From the NCBI GenBank assembly GCA_014238065.1, contig JABABU010000033.1, positions 1-64,000 on the forward strand: DNA of 64,000 nt, in the 5' to 3' direction. Each line of letters starts with the position of its first letter. Position 1 is the stretch's first letter. This DNA is from Actinomycetota bacterium. Lineage in GTDB: Bacteria; Actinomycetota; Acidimicrobiia; Acidimicrobiales; Poriferisodalaceae. The notes beneath the pieces were generated by a model that saw only the letters and a program-made list of their open reading frames with translations, was not told the origin of the DNA and ran no database searches. The translations under genes and the position numbers were made by a program. Below are positions 44,490 through 53,407 of the stretch, piece after piece.

Positions 44490-46346
44490 ATGAAAACCAC
44501 CACGCCAACGCCATCGGTCACTGCTGGAAAGCAGGAGACCACATGGGACAACACCGCGCTCGTGAGGCTGATCGCTGTATCGGCAGTGACCGCAACGACG
44601 GTGTATCTCGCTTGGCGCGCCACTTCGACTGGCTCCGGTGTCCCCGGGTGGTACTTCTACCCGCTGTTGATGGCTGAGTTCGTCGGCTTGCTCCGGCTTG
44701 TTCTCGAAGCCCGTGTCGGTTGGACGGTTCCGGCCAGGACCCGACCGGAGATCACCGGGGTAATCAGCACTGACATCGTCGTGACGACCTTCCACGAGCC
44801 CGAGCATGTGGTTCGGGCAACTCTGCTCGGCTGCAGAGCGGTTGCCCATCGACATGGCACGATCCTGGTCGATGATGCCGGTCGGCCCGAGATGAAAGCT
44901 CTGGCACTCGAGTTCGGCGTCACCTACCTGCATCGGGGAACCGACGCAGGCGCTCGCGCTGGTGCACTCAATCATGCTCTGGCATTGAGCCAGGCCGAGT
45001 TGATCTTCGTTCTCGATGCCGATCAGGTTCCGTTACCCGACGCGCTCCATGTGACCGTCGGCTACTTCTCGGACCCTGAGGTGGCGATCGTTCAGACGCC
45101 GCTCGAGTACCTGAATCGCGACTCGGTGTTGCACTCCCGGAACGATCGGCACGAGCGCAGCGTCGACAACGAGGTGTACGGGCCGGCGAGAGACCACCTC
45201 GGCGCGACCGTGTGGAATGGCTCAGCAAGCGTTGTTCGACGCTCGGCCATGAAGTCGGTTGGTGCAGTTGCTCTCGATACGACCACGGGCGATCTTCAGA
45301 CATCGGTGCGCCTTCACGCGGCTGGATGGGAAACCCGCTACCACGGCGAGACTGTCGTTCAGGGACTCGCCCCGCACAATCTCGCGCTCTACCTGTCGCA
45401 ACGTGCCCGTTGGGCTCGCGGCCACGTCGGCATCCTCCGTACTCGTGACAACCCGTTCATCACTTCTGGGCTCACCGTCCGTCAGCGACTGTCGTACGCA
45501 CATCTCCTTTTCGGTTACCTCCAGCCCGTCGCCGACATCACGATGTTCGCCGTGCTCGCCGCCTCGTTGTGGACGGGTCAGCGGTTGTTCACCGCCTCCT
45601 TCACCGCGCTTGCTGTCTTTTTCATTCCTGCGCTGGCATTGAAGTCGGTTGCGTGGGTGGCGCTGAGCCGTGGCCGACTCTCGTTCCGCGAATCGTCGGC
45701 GAGGCGAATGTTGAACCTCGAGATCCATCTGAAGGCGCTGTTCGCTGGATTGCTCGGCCGCGATCGGAGATTCCGTCCGATTCGACGCACCGGCATTGAC
45801 GAGGGTGGGCTCGATGTCATCGAGCAACTGCAGTTCCTGACCTTCCTCACCCTCGTGCTCGAGGCCGTTCTCGGTCTGCGAGTACTCGACGCTCTGATCG
45901 GCGGGCCGCTCGAGTCGATGCGCGGGCTCGCCCTCGTGGCGACGTGCACGGCCGCGGCGGCATCGCTGTGGCTGTCGCTTCAGGTGCTTGGTGTCTTCGT
46001 GCGCCGACGCCAGTTCCGTAGCCACTACAGGGTCGGTGTGAGCATCGGCGGGTACGCAAACGGTGCACTCGTCAAACTCCAGAACCTCACTCCAGCGGGT
46101 GTCGGATTCGTCTCAACAACTCGGATCCAACCGGGCAGCACTGTGATCGTGCACATGAGACTCCCCGATGCCAGTGGCGGCTATACAGACCTCGAGTTGC
46201 GGGCCATAGCTCGCAATCTGCTCCCGAATCAGTTCGGAACGCGTTTCCGAATCGGATGTCGGTTCGTCGGTTTGTCGCTCGATCAGTTGAACCTGATCAC
46301 CGAGTATTCGTCGGTTGTGCGTCCATACCAGTTGCTACGGGGCTGA
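44490..46346 (+). CDS. BcsA-like family 2 glycosyltransferase with PilZ domain
   Basis: Inner-membrane processive polysaccharide synthase of 618 residues. Two N-terminal hydrophobic segments, a GT-A domain and several C-terminal membrane helices are visible. Catalytic motifs: TILVDDAGRPE, FVLDADQVPLP (DxD), TTGDLQTS in the TED position, and SQRARWARG (QxxRW). The C-terminal 100 residues are a PilZ domain with RSHYR (RxxxR) and NLTPAGVG (D/NxSxxG-like, with Asn and Thr), so c-di-GMP probably activates it. No BcsB, BcsZ or other cellulose genes are adjacent; the product polymer is unknown. Confidence 0.86.
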   Translation: MKTTTPTPSVTAGKQETTWDNTALVRLIAVSAVTATTVYLAWRATSTGSGVPGWYFYPLLMAEFVGLLRLVLEARVGWTVPARTRPEITGVISTDIVVTTFHEPEHVVRATLLGCRAVAHRHGTILVDDAGRPEMKALALEFGVTYLHRGTDAGARAGALNHALALSQAELIFVLDADQVPLPDALHVTVGYFSDPEVAIVQTPLEYLNRDSVLHSRNDRHERSVDNEVYGPARDHLGATVWNGSASVVRRSAMKSVGAVALDTTTGDLQTSVRLHAAGWETRYHGETVVQGLAPHNLALYLSQRARWARGHVGILRTRDNPFITSGLTVRQRLSYAHLLFGYLQPVADITMFAVLAASLWTGQRLFTASFTALAVFFIPALALKSVAWVALSRGRLSFRESSARRMLNLEIHLKALFAGLLGRDRRFRPIRRTGIDEGGLDVIEQLQFLTFLTLVLEAVLGLRVLDALIGGPLESMRGLALVATCTAAAASLWLSLQVLGVFVRRRQFRSHYRVGVSIGGYANGALVKLQNLTPAGVGFVSTTRIQPGSTVIVHMRLPDASGGYTDLELRAIARNLLPNQFGTRFRIGCRFVGLSLDQLNLITEYSSVVRPYQLLRG

Positions 46347-47210
46347 ACGATCGTCGTTCGAGAATTCGACGGCGAGGGCGATGTCGTACACCCGTCGTTT
46401 CGTCGCGCCGGTTGTTTCAACAGCGGCGTCGACGGCTGAGCGCCGGGACATCCCTGCCGCAGCGCTGTTGACGAGTTCGACCTCGATCTCGTCATCGGAG
46501 GCCGCAGCTGGCTTCGGTGCAGGACCGACCACGATGACGACTTCACCCTTCAGGCCCCCGGCGAAGCGCTCGACCAGTTCGACCAGCGGAGCCCGGACAA
46601 CTTCTTCGTGAAGTTTCGTGAGCTCGCGGGCGACCGCTGCGTGGCGGTCGGGACCGCAGACCGACACCAAGTCGATCAACGTCGCCCGTGTTCTGTTCGG
46701 TGACTCGTAGACAATCGACGTCAGGCCCTTCGAAGCGATCTCCTCGAGTGCCCGCTGACGATCTGTGCCCTTTCGCGGAAGGAAGCCGTAGACGGCGAAA
46801 CGGTCAGTTGGCAGACCGGATGACACGAGGGCGGCAAGGGCAGCTGAAGCTCCAGGAATCGCCACGACACGAATGCCGGCATCGACACACGCAGACACCA
46901 ACCGCGCTCCAGGGTCGCTGACAGCAGGTGTGCCGGCGTCGGAGACGAGTGCGATCCGATCGCCGGCGGCCAGCCGCTCGATGAGCACTGCTGCCTTGTC
47001 GCCCTCTGTATGCGCGTCGACCCGAATCAGCTTCGGTGGGGCGATGCCGAGCAGTGACAGCAACTTGCCAGTCCTGCGGGTGTCCTCGCATGCGATGGCG
47101 TCGACGATGCCGAGCACATCGATACCCCGCCGCGAGATGTCGGCCATGTTGCCGATCGGCGTCGAAACCACGAACAACGAACCTCGGGGTTCCGAGGTGT
47201 CTGCGATCAC
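46335..47210 (-). CDS. rsmI: 16S rRNA (cytidine1402-2'-O)-methyltransferase
   Basis: RsmI, a tetrapyrrole-methylase-fold enzyme of 291 residues, methylates C1402 in the decoding centre. Family marks: GSLFVVSTPIGNMADISRRGID, IACEDTRRTGKLLSLLGI, LVSDAGTPAVSDPGARLV and VYESPNRTRATL. The stop lies 12 bases inside the end of the convergent glycosyltransferase gene. The start overlaps the DUF192 stop by 4 bases. Confidence 0.93.
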   Translation of the reverse strand: MIADTSEPRGSLFVVSTPIGNMADISRRGIDVLGIVDAIACEDTRRTGKLLSLLGIAPPKLIRVDAHTEGDKAAVLIERLAAGDRIALVSDAGTPAVSDPGARLVSACVDAGIRVVAIPGASAALAALVSSGLPTDRFAVYGFLPRKGTDRQRALEEIASKGLTSIVYESPNRTRATLIDLVSVCGPDRHAAVARELTKLHEEVVRAPLVELVERFAGGLKGEVVIVVGPAPKPAAASDDEIEVELVNSAAAGMSRRSAVDAAVETTGATKRRVYDIALAVEFSNDDRSAP

Positions 47211-47536
47211 TTCCGGATTTCGATCTGGTCACCCACCGCGAGCCGCCACCGCTCGAACGAGCCGGCGCGGGCCTCCACCACCTGACGCGACCGCAGCCGG
47301 GGCAGCGACATTCTTCTCGGAGCGATACGCACAGTGTCGATGACGAAGCCGTCACCGTCGACGAACGCGACATCGAGTACGAACTTCATCCCGAACGTGT
47401 GCACCGAGCGGCACCGCGTCAACAGCATCGCTCCCTCGTAGAACTCACGACCGATGAGGCCCTTCATTCGTCCGCGTCGATCGTCGGGAACGTCGAGGCT
47501 GGCCAAAACCCGGTCGCCTCGCACCAACCACGCCAT
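47207..47536 (-). CDS. DUF192 family protein
   Basis: Small protein of 109 residues with the DUF192 features: GLIGREFYEGAMLL, then CRSVHTFGMKFVLDVAFVD, and PRRMSLPRLRSRQVVEARAG. Members occur widely and the role is unknown; many archaeal and bacterial copies are exported, but no signal peptide is seen here. ATG 47536 is chosen because a GGAGG Shine-Dalgarno sequence sits 5 bases before it. It follows ychF by 13 bases and couples to rsmI. Confidence 0.87.
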   Translation of the reverse strand: MAWLVRGDRVLASLDVPDDRRGRMKGLIGREFYEGAMLLTRCRSVHTFGMKFVLDVAFVDGDGFVIDTVRIAPRRMSLPRLRSRQVVEARAGSFERWRLAVGDQIEIRK

Positions 47537-47549
47537 GACCACCTCCAGA

Positions 47550-48632
47550 TCAAACGTTGAATCGGAACTCCATCACATCACCGTCATCGGCAATGTAGTC
47601 CTTGCCTTCCAGGCGAAGTCTGCCTGCGTCGCGGGCCGCGCTCCACGATCCCAGCTCGAGGAGCCGGTCCCACCTGATCACTTCTGCCCTGATGAATCCA
47701 CGCTCGAAGTCAGTGTGAATTCGGCCAGCGCACTGGGGAGCCGTCGATCCAGAACGGAACGTCCAGGCCCGACTCTCCTTTTCACCAGTGGTCAGGAAGG
47801 TGCGAAGACCGAGTGCGTGATAGGCGCTCCGCACGAACCGAGGCAAAGCGCCCTCGCCCAAACCGAGGCCCTCGAGGAGCTCGGACCGCTCGTTGACATC
47901 GAGAAGCGCTGCCTCGGCTTCGAGCTGGACACAGATCGGCAGGATCTCGACACCTGGAAGTTCGGCCTCGACGTTCGCGGCGATCGAGTCCGCCGACTGG
48001 AGCTGATCCTCGCCGATGTTGAGCACCGCTAGGACCGGTTTGTTGGTGAGCAGAAAGTGCTGGTGAAGAGCGATCCGACGATCGGATGACAGATCGGACC
48101 GGTAGATGGGCGTGCCTGCCTCGAGAATTGGCAACACTGCGTCGAGGGCGTCGACCTCGGCCATCATCTTGGTGTCGCGGGCGTCGGCGCGGAGTGCCTT
48201 ACGACGACGAACGATACGGCTCTCGACGGACTCGAGATCGGCCAGCGTCAACTCGATCTCGAGTACCCGGAGGTGTTCGAGGGGATCCGTTGGGCCTGGC
48301 ACGTCGCCGTCCTCGAAGGCACGGAGAACGAACACGATCGCGTCGGCTTCCCTGATGCCGGCAAGGAATTTGTTACCGAGCCCCTCGCCTTGGCTTGCCC
48401 CTTCGACGAGGCCACCGATATCGACGAACTCGACCGTGGCCGGGACCGTCTTCTTCGAGCCGCTCATGCCGCTCAGCTGATCGAGGCGAATGTCGGGGAC
48501 GCGGGCGACCCCGACATTCGGATCGGTGGTCGCGAACGCGTACGGTGCGGCCAACGCGCCACCGCCCGCCAACGCGTTGTACAGCGATGACTTCCCCGCG
48601 TTCGGGAGCCCTACGAATCCAAACCGTTCCAT
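47550..48632 (-). CDS. ychF: Redox-regulated ATPase YchF (Obg family)
   Basis: Ribosome-associated P-loop NTPase of 360 residues, full length. G1 is FVGLPNAGKSSLYNAL, G3 is VDIGGLVEGASQGEGLGNKFL, the G4 equivalent is NIGEDQ, and the C-terminal TGS-like domain ends KDYIADDGDVMEFRFNV. YchF prefers ATP to GTP and acts in stress and translation. The ATG at 48632 follows TACCCT by 8 bases, consistent with a leaderless mRNA; the longer upstream frame has no family similarity. Confidence 0.95.
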   Translation of the reverse strand: MERFGFVGLPNAGKSSLYNALAGGGALAAPYAFATTDPNVGVARVPDIRLDQLSGMSGSKKTVPATVEFVDIGGLVEGASQGEGLGNKFLAGIREADAIVFVLRAFEDGDVPGPTDPLEHLRVLEIELTLADLESVESRIVRRRKALRADARDTKMMAEVDALDAVLPILEAGTPIYRSDLSSDRRIALHQHFLLTNKPVLAVLNIGEDQLQSADSIAANVEAELPGVEILPICVQLEAEAALLDVNERSELLEGLGLGEGALPRFVRSAYHALGLRTFLTTGEKESRAWTFRSGSTAPQCAGRIHTDFERGFIRAEVIRWDRLLELGSWSAARDAGRLRLEGKDYIADDGDVMEFRFNV

Positions 48633-48774
48633 CGCCGAGGAGGGTAACGCTCGCACCCCGTGATGGTTCACGACAACCCGCTGAGGGCGGGTTGGGGTAC
48701 CTCCCACTGCTTTTCGCCAGGCCACGCAATCGATGCGAAAAGAACGATGCCGCCCTCGTGTCGCGAACTCGCAG

Positions 48775-49857
48775 CTAGTGAATCGGCGCGAAGAATTCGC
48801 GGTTGCCGCTGAGAAGTTCGAAGACGGTTTTGTCTGTTGGGGGGAGTTCGATGTCGCTGTGGCCAAGTGGCGTGACCCGGTCACCCCACCGCATCACCGT
48901 CGAACCCCAGGTCACTCCCCCACCGAATGCCGTCTGCACGACGAGATCACCCGGGCTGATTCTCCCCATTTCAACAGCGTCGTTGAGTGCCATGGGTATC
49001 GAAGCGGCAGCGGAGTTGCCGTGGGTCGCTATGTTCACCATGACCCGCTCACGTTCGATTCCGAGCCGGCGCGTTGCCGCGTCGATGATGCGCTCGTTGG
49101 CTTGGTGAGGAACGACCAGTGCGACTTCGTCTGGCGCGATGTCGGCACGTTCAAGAGCACGTCGGACTGAGGCCTCCATGCCTTTGACCGCGATTTTGAA
49201 CACATTCTGTCCTTCGAAATGAAGACGATTGATGGCGGGGTCTCGCTGGTTCGTGAGTTCGCCGCGAGTCCCGAGAGTGGGAAACACCATCGTCTTACCT
49301 GCACGGCCATCAGCTCCGAGATCGGTGCTGAGCACGCCGTCACCAGCATCAGAGGCCTCGAACACGACGGCGCCTGCACCATCGCCGAACAAGATGCAGG
49401 TGTTGCGATCCCAGTAGTCCATGACCCAGTGGAGTTTCTCGGCCCCGACGAGCAGGACCTTCTCAGCGACACCGGCCTGGATCATCGACGAGGCTGTCGC
49501 CGATCCGTACACCCATCCGCTGCACGCGGCGTTGAGATCGAAAGCCGCTGCGTTCACCATTCCGAGGCGCTCCTGCAGGAAGCAGGCATTCGACGGACAG
49601 GTGATCTCCGGAGTGACGGTGGCGACAATCAGCATGTCGATGTCCGTCGGTTCGAGACCAGCGGCCGCCAGAGCCCTGTGGCTGGCGACCTCGGCCAAGT
49701 CGGTGGTTTCGACGTGCGAGATACCGCGCTCTTCAATGCCGGTCCGCTCGATGATCCACTCGCTCGAGGTGTCAACCAGAACTTCGAGGTGCGCGTTCGT
49801 CAGCTTCACGGGCGGAACGCATTTGCCCCACCCCCTGATCGTTGCTCGCGTCGTCAT
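48775..49857 (-). CDS. fabH: 3-oxoacyl-ACP synthase III family protein
   Basis: Thiolase-fold condensing enzyme of 360 residues that would start fatty acid synthesis from acyl-CoA and malonyl-ACP. The triad is intact: Cys in LNAACSGWVYG, His in VVPHQANERIIDA, Asn in ATHGNSAAASIP, plus the C-terminal GGGVTWGSTVMRW. No other fab genes are adjacent, so a more specialised role (for example polyketide or special lipid priming) remains possible. TAAGAT (49890 down to 49885) is a possible -10 box some 27 bases before the ATG. Confidence 0.9.
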   Translation of the reverse strand: MTTRATIRGWGKCVPPVKLTNAHLEVLVDTSSEWIIERTGIEERGISHVETTDLAEVASHRALAAAGLEPTDIDMLIVATVTPEITCPSNACFLQERLGMVNAAAFDLNAACSGWVYGSATASSMIQAGVAEKVLLVGAEKLHWVMDYWDRNTCILFGDGAGAVVFEASDAGDGVLSTDLGADGRAGKTMVFPTLGTRGELTNQRDPAINRLHFEGQNVFKIAVKGMEASVRRALERADIAPDEVALVVPHQANERIIDAATRRLGIERERVMVNIATHGNSAAASIPMALNDAVEMGRISPGDLVVQTAFGGGVTWGSTVMRWGDRVTPLGHSDIELPPTDKTVFELLSGNREFFAPIH

Positions 49858-49949
49858 ACCATCCCATCGACGGGTGCTGCCTCGATCTTATCCACCAGTG
49901 ATTTCGCCTCCCAGCCAACATCAGCGCAATGCTCGTTCGGATCGGAGGT

Positions 49950-49977
49950 TTTCGTCGGAGTCGGGGCCCAGTACCGT
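49950..49977 (+). promoter_or_regulatory. Promoter of the bL37 gene
   Basis: TTTCGT (49950-49955) and TACCGT (49972-49977) are 16 bases apart and the ATG starts 10 bases after the second box. The stretch GTACCGTTG is shared with the bS22 promoter at the same distance from the ATG. A leaderless mRNA is expected. Confidence 0.55.
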
Positions 49978-49987
49978 TGACCGTCTT

Positions 49988-50074
49988 ATGGCGAAGAAGT
50001 CGAAGAAACGCAAGCTCAGGGCTCGCAGGAGCAAGGCGAACCACGGTAAACGCCCCAACGCTGGGCGCAGTTGA
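49988..50074 (+). CDS. Large ribosomal subunit protein bL37
   Basis: A 28-residue basic peptide starting MAKKSKKRKLRARR and containing the motif SKANHGKRPNAG, the conserved core of mycobacterial bL37, a tiny protein bound to 23S rRNA and first recognised in ribosome structures. The HGKRPN segment is the strongest identifier. It is divergent from fabH and lies 37 bases upstream of the VOC gene on the same strand. It is short enough to be missed by most gene finders. Confidence 0.88.
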   Translation: MAKKSKKRKLRARRSKANHGKRPNAGRS

Positions 50075-50111
50075 TCATCCTTTTCGGGTACGCCACGTTG
50101 CATCCGAGCAT

Positions 50112-50744
50112 GTGACGGTGCGACCGATTCTCCACGAGCTGTACCTCGCCGACGACCCAGAAGCCTGGTCCGAGGCAGGGTTCGACGTTGTTGATGACCG
50201 CGTCCAGATCGGGACGACCACGCTCCGCTTCGTGACAGCCGAAGGACGCCGTGGCTTCGTCGGGTGGAGCTTCGTCGACGTCGCCGCCCGCGATCTCGAC
50301 GGTATGGCATGCTTCGCCACCGACGGTGTGTTCGGTCCCAACGGCAACCACGAGAACACCTCGAAGTTGGTCGACCACGTCGTGGTCATGACTCCCGACA
50401 TGGGCCGCACGAACGAAGCGTTGGCCGAGATCGGCCTCGACTTGCGCCGAGTCCGCGACGTGCCCGACACCGCTCCAGCCCGTCAGCAGGCGTTCTACCG
50501 GTCGGGCGAAGTGGTGATCGAAGTGGTCGGCACCGCCCAGCCCTCAGGCGATGGGCCATCGGCGCTTTGGGGCCTGGTCACGGTCGTGAGCGACATCGAC
50601 GCCGCCGCCTCCCGTCTCGGCGAGCTTCTCGGCGAGCCGAAGGAAGCCGTTCAGCCCAGCCGAAGAATCGCCACTCTTCGCAAGAGTGCTGGCCTCGGTA
50701 TTCCGGTGGCGCTGATCACTCCGGATCCGAGATATCACCGCTGA
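50112..50744 (+). CDS. VOC (glyoxalase/dioxygenase-fold) family protein
   Basis: Protein of about 210 residues with a vicinal-oxygen-chelate fold: LVDHVVVMTPDMGRTNEALAEIGLDLRRVR begins the first beta-alpha-beta unit, with the metal-ligand His in DHVV and a Glu in VVIEVVG, and the second unit contains VTVVSDIDAAASRLGELLG. The enzyme reaction cannot be assigned. GTG 50112 is the first good start; GTG 50118 is close. It probably shares the bL37 transcript. Confidence 0.72.
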   Translation: MTVRPILHELYLADDPEAWSEAGFDVVDDRVQIGTTTLRFVTAEGRRGFVGWSFVDVAARDLDGMACFATDGVFGPNGNHENTSKLVDHVVVMTPDMGRTNEALAEIGLDLRRVRDVPDTAPARQQAFYRSGEVVIEVVGTAQPSGDGPSALWGLVTVVSDIDAAASRLGELLGEPKEAVQPSRRIATLRKSAGLGIPVALITPDPRYHR

Positions 50745-50765
50745 CGTTGCTGACCGCCTCGATCT

Positions 50766-51935
50766 TCAGCGAATGCTGGCGCCCTCATCGAGACGTACTT
50801 CGATGAGCGAGAAGACCTCATCGGCCATCCAGTCGCCAGCGACGCTGTAGAAGTGAACCCCATCGCCGGAGCGAACACGAACCCGCTTGCCGTTTGCGTC
50901 GGTGAGGTGCGTCGAAAACTCGCCGTCCTCGTTCAGGAACATGTCATACGCGTCGATGTATTCGACGTTGCCGAGTTCATTGGCGAGGCCTGCAGCGACC
51001 TCGTTGACGAGGGGGGTGATGACCTTGATGTTCGATGGCGTCACCGGTGGCATGCCGATCCAGATCACCAGCCGACCCATGCTTCTCGCAGAACGCATGA
51101 CCACTTCCATACGCTCGCGATACGCAGCGACCCACGCTTCGTCGCCCACAGCCCATGCTGGAGCCGATCGGAATCTCTGGGCGTCGTTGCCACCCATCAT
51201 CATGATGATGACGTCGTAGTCACCAGGGCTGACCCTCTCGGTCATGTGCCGCGGCCAGTCGAAGAACCAGTCGGCGACGAGTCCACTCGATGTCCGTGTG
51301 TCTTCGACGACCTCGATCAGTTCGTTGCGTCGGGAAAGATTGGCAAGGGCCGTGCCAGGGGTTCCCGACATCGAGTCGCCTCCGACGTAGATCCGGAGAG
51401 GGTCGTCTGCGGTTGGTGTTCCGAAGAGCGACGACCCGTCGAGGCGGGCGAACCTCTCATGCAGCCCGAGCACGTCAGGTGAACCGTCAACGACCGCGAA
51501 CCCGGCGAGTTCGACGGTCGGGGTCTGCCCGTACGCACCGCCGGTGATGACGGGTACCGTCGAGGTGGGAGCAACCGTGCTCGAAGACGCAGGTGCCGCC
51601 GGCTCAGGTTGCGGCTGTGTTGACGCAGGTGCCGCCGGCTCAGGTTGCGGCTGTGTTGACGCAGGCGCCGCCTGTGTCGTTGGGGCAGTCCCCGTCGCTG
51701 ATGCCAATGAAAGCGCTGTCGACGATTCGACACCGACGAGTTCGAGTTCCGGTTGTCTGTCGCGGCTGGCTATGAGGGCAGTCACGGCGATGACCACGAC
51801 GGCGACGCCGATGACAATGGCAATGAGTCGAACCCGCCGGTTGTGATCGCTCTGAAGGAAGTGGCCGCCAGGGTCACGGCGAAAGCCGCCCCAGCGGGAA
51901 CCTTCCTTGCGGGCTACTTCCGCGCGTCGAGACAT
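50766..51935 (-). CDS. Membrane-anchored SGNH hydrolase-like protein
   Basis: Protein of 389 residues with a short basic cytoplasmic start, one membrane helix (VRLIAIVIGVAVVVIAVTALIA), a Pro/Ala/Gln/Thr-rich spacer and an extracellular SGNH domain. Catalytic blocks are GGDSMSGTPG (Ser), MMGGNDAQ (Gly/Asn) and GDGVHFYSVAG (Asp-x-x-His). It is a paralogue of the next gene and follows it by 2 bases. With the MBOAT protein upstream it probably transfers or removes acyl groups on an extracellular polysaccharide, as in AlgI/AlgJ-type systems. Confidence 0.8.
   Translation of the reverse strand: MSRRAEVARKEGSRWGGFRRDPGGHFLQSDHNRRVRLIAIVIGVAVVVIAVTALIASRDRQPELELVGVESSTALSLASATGTAPTTQAAPASTQPQPEPAAPASTQPQPEPAAPASSSTVAPTSTVPVITGGAYGQTPTVELAGFAVVDGSPDVLGLHERFARLDGSSLFGTPTADDPLRIYVGGDSMSGTPGTALANLSRRNELIEVVEDTRTSSGLVADWFFDWPRHMTERVSPGDYDVIIMMMGGNDAQRFRSAPAWAVGDEAWVAAYRERMEVVMRSARSMGRLVIWIGMPPVTPSNIKVITPLVNEVAAGLANELGNVEYIDAYDMFLNEDGEFSTHLTDANGKRVRVRSGDGVHFYSVAGDWMADEVFSLIEVRLDEGASIR
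51586..51657 (-). repeat. Perfect 36-bp tandem repeat in the spacer of an SGNH gene
   Basis: Two identical 36-base units (51586-51621 and 51622-51657) encode a repeated PASTQPQPEPAA segment; a partial third unit follows with changes. The identity at the DNA level points to a recent duplication and possible length variation of the extracellular spacer. Confidence 0.9.
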
Positions 51936-51937
51936 GC

Positions 51938-53353
51938 TCAGCCTGCCACCGGTGTCGAAGTGGCACTCGGGAGCCGACCCGAATCGATGTCGATGTACTC
52001 GCGGAGCAGGCCGAGAACAGCATCGGCCAACACGTCGCCGCCGGCGCGGGACAAGTGGGTGCCGTCTTGCTGCCGCATGTTGCGGATCTCGCCATCGAGG
52101 GCCGGCAGGAACGCTTCGTAGTCACCGGCCGAGTTCGAGAACATCACCCGAGTGTCCAGGTACACGATGCCGGACCGCGACTGAGCCTCGTCGCGGTAGA
52201 TGCCGTTCAGCGTGTTCATCCTCATGTCGAAGTTGTTCGAGCGCATGATCGGTTGACCCACCCAGATGACCAGACGATCGGGGTCTTGCGTCAGGAGGTC
52301 CATCACGAAACCGACCCGCGTCGAGTATTCGGAAACCCACTCATCTTCGAAGGGCTGGAACACACCGTTCGACAACTCCATACCCTGCGCATCGTTTGCC
52401 CCAAAGATCACGACCATCACTTCGGGATCATCGTTGGTCATCACATCGGTCAGATGGGCAGGCCAGTTGAAGAAATCGGGCCTCGTCAGCCCAGAAGAAA
52501 TCCGGTAGTCGAGCGTCAGCGTGATGACTCTCGTGTCGGTACCGAGCCTCACCAGCGACTCACCGAAAACCTGACCCATCGAGTCACCGCCGACCCAAAC
52601 TGTCAGCTGATCGAGCGGCGTAGGGATCCGCGGCTCTTCGGTGGTTGTTGTCGTCGGCACCGTTGTGGTCGAGGCAATTGTCGTTACGGCCGGCGCTGTG
52701 GTTGCCGACGGCGAACTCCGGTCGCTGGTGTCGCTCTGCTGTTGCGAAGCCGTGGCAGAAGAGCCGCCAGCCGCGATCGTCGTCGGGTCCGTGAGTTCGG
52801 TCTCCGAGTAGTCGCGGCCGAGTGCCTCATCGAAGATCCTCCGAGGCGCCGTGAGACCGAGCGCATTCGACACCGACTGCAGCGGCGCCCACACAGCAAG
52901 AGAAACGTCTCGGCTTCGGCCGAACTCGAGTCGCTCGGCATCCCTGACCAGGGCATCTACGTTGAGGATCGCCGCGAGGGTCAACGCAATCAGGCCTGCC
53001 ATGAGTACCTGACCGGCAGCGAGCATCCCGTCGCCTCGAGCTCTTGCTGGTACTGGAGACTTCGGCTCAGTCGAGGGAGCAGTCAGGGTCGCTGCCGTCG
53101 ACCTGCGAGCTTGAGCCAAGCGCTCGGTCGCGGGCTGAGGCCGGCCACGTTGCTCGCCGGTCGGGTGCTCTCGGCGCTCCGGTGCAACGCCCTCGGGCTT
53201 CGATCGCCGCTGACGCGTTCGACCCTTCGCTCGTCCTGCAGCGCCAGGCCCATCGGCCGGAATCGGCCTATTCAGTCCGCTTTCGTACAGCGGACCGGCT
53301 GGGTGCGCCTCAGGCGGCATCTCATCGGAGGACGAAGGCGGCTGACCGGGCAT
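51938..53353 (-). CDS. Membrane-anchored SGNH hydrolase-like protein
   Basis: Protein of 471 residues: a long basic, Pro-rich cytoplasmic part of about 105 residues, one membrane helix (GQVLMAGLIALTLAAILNV), an extracellular linker rich in Thr, and a C-terminal SGNH domain. Catalytic blocks: GGDSMGQVFG (Ser), VIFGANDAQG (Asn) and QDGTHLSRAGGDVLADAV (Asp, His). It lies between the MBOAT gene and its paralogue. The two SGNH proteins may act on different sites of the same polymer; this is inference. Confidence 0.82.
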   Translation of the reverse strand: MPGQPPSSSDEMPPEAHPAGPLYESGLNRPIPADGPGAAGRAKGRTRQRRSKPEGVAPERREHPTGEQRGRPQPATERLAQARRSTAATLTAPSTEPKSPVPARARGDGMLAAGQVLMAGLIALTLAAILNVDALVRDAERLEFGRSRDVSLAVWAPLQSVSNALGLTAPRRIFDEALGRDYSETELTDPTTIAAGGSSATASQQQSDTSDRSSPSATTAPAVTTIASTTTVPTTTTTEEPRIPTPLDQLTVWVGGDSMGQVFGESLVRLGTDTRVITLTLDYRISSGLTRPDFFNWPAHLTDVMTNDDPEVMVVIFGANDAQGMELSNGVFQPFEDEWVSEYSTRVGFVMDLLTQDPDRLVIWVGQPIMRSNNFDMRMNTLNGIYRDEAQSRSGIVYLDTRVMFSNSAGDYEAFLPALDGEIRNMRQQDGTHLSRAGGDVLADAVLGLLREYIDIDSGRLPSATSTPVAG

Positions 53354-53407
53354 GTTCAGCGATGAAATCTAGTTCATCGGTCAAGCGGCATCTACGTCAC
53401 CCAGGAT

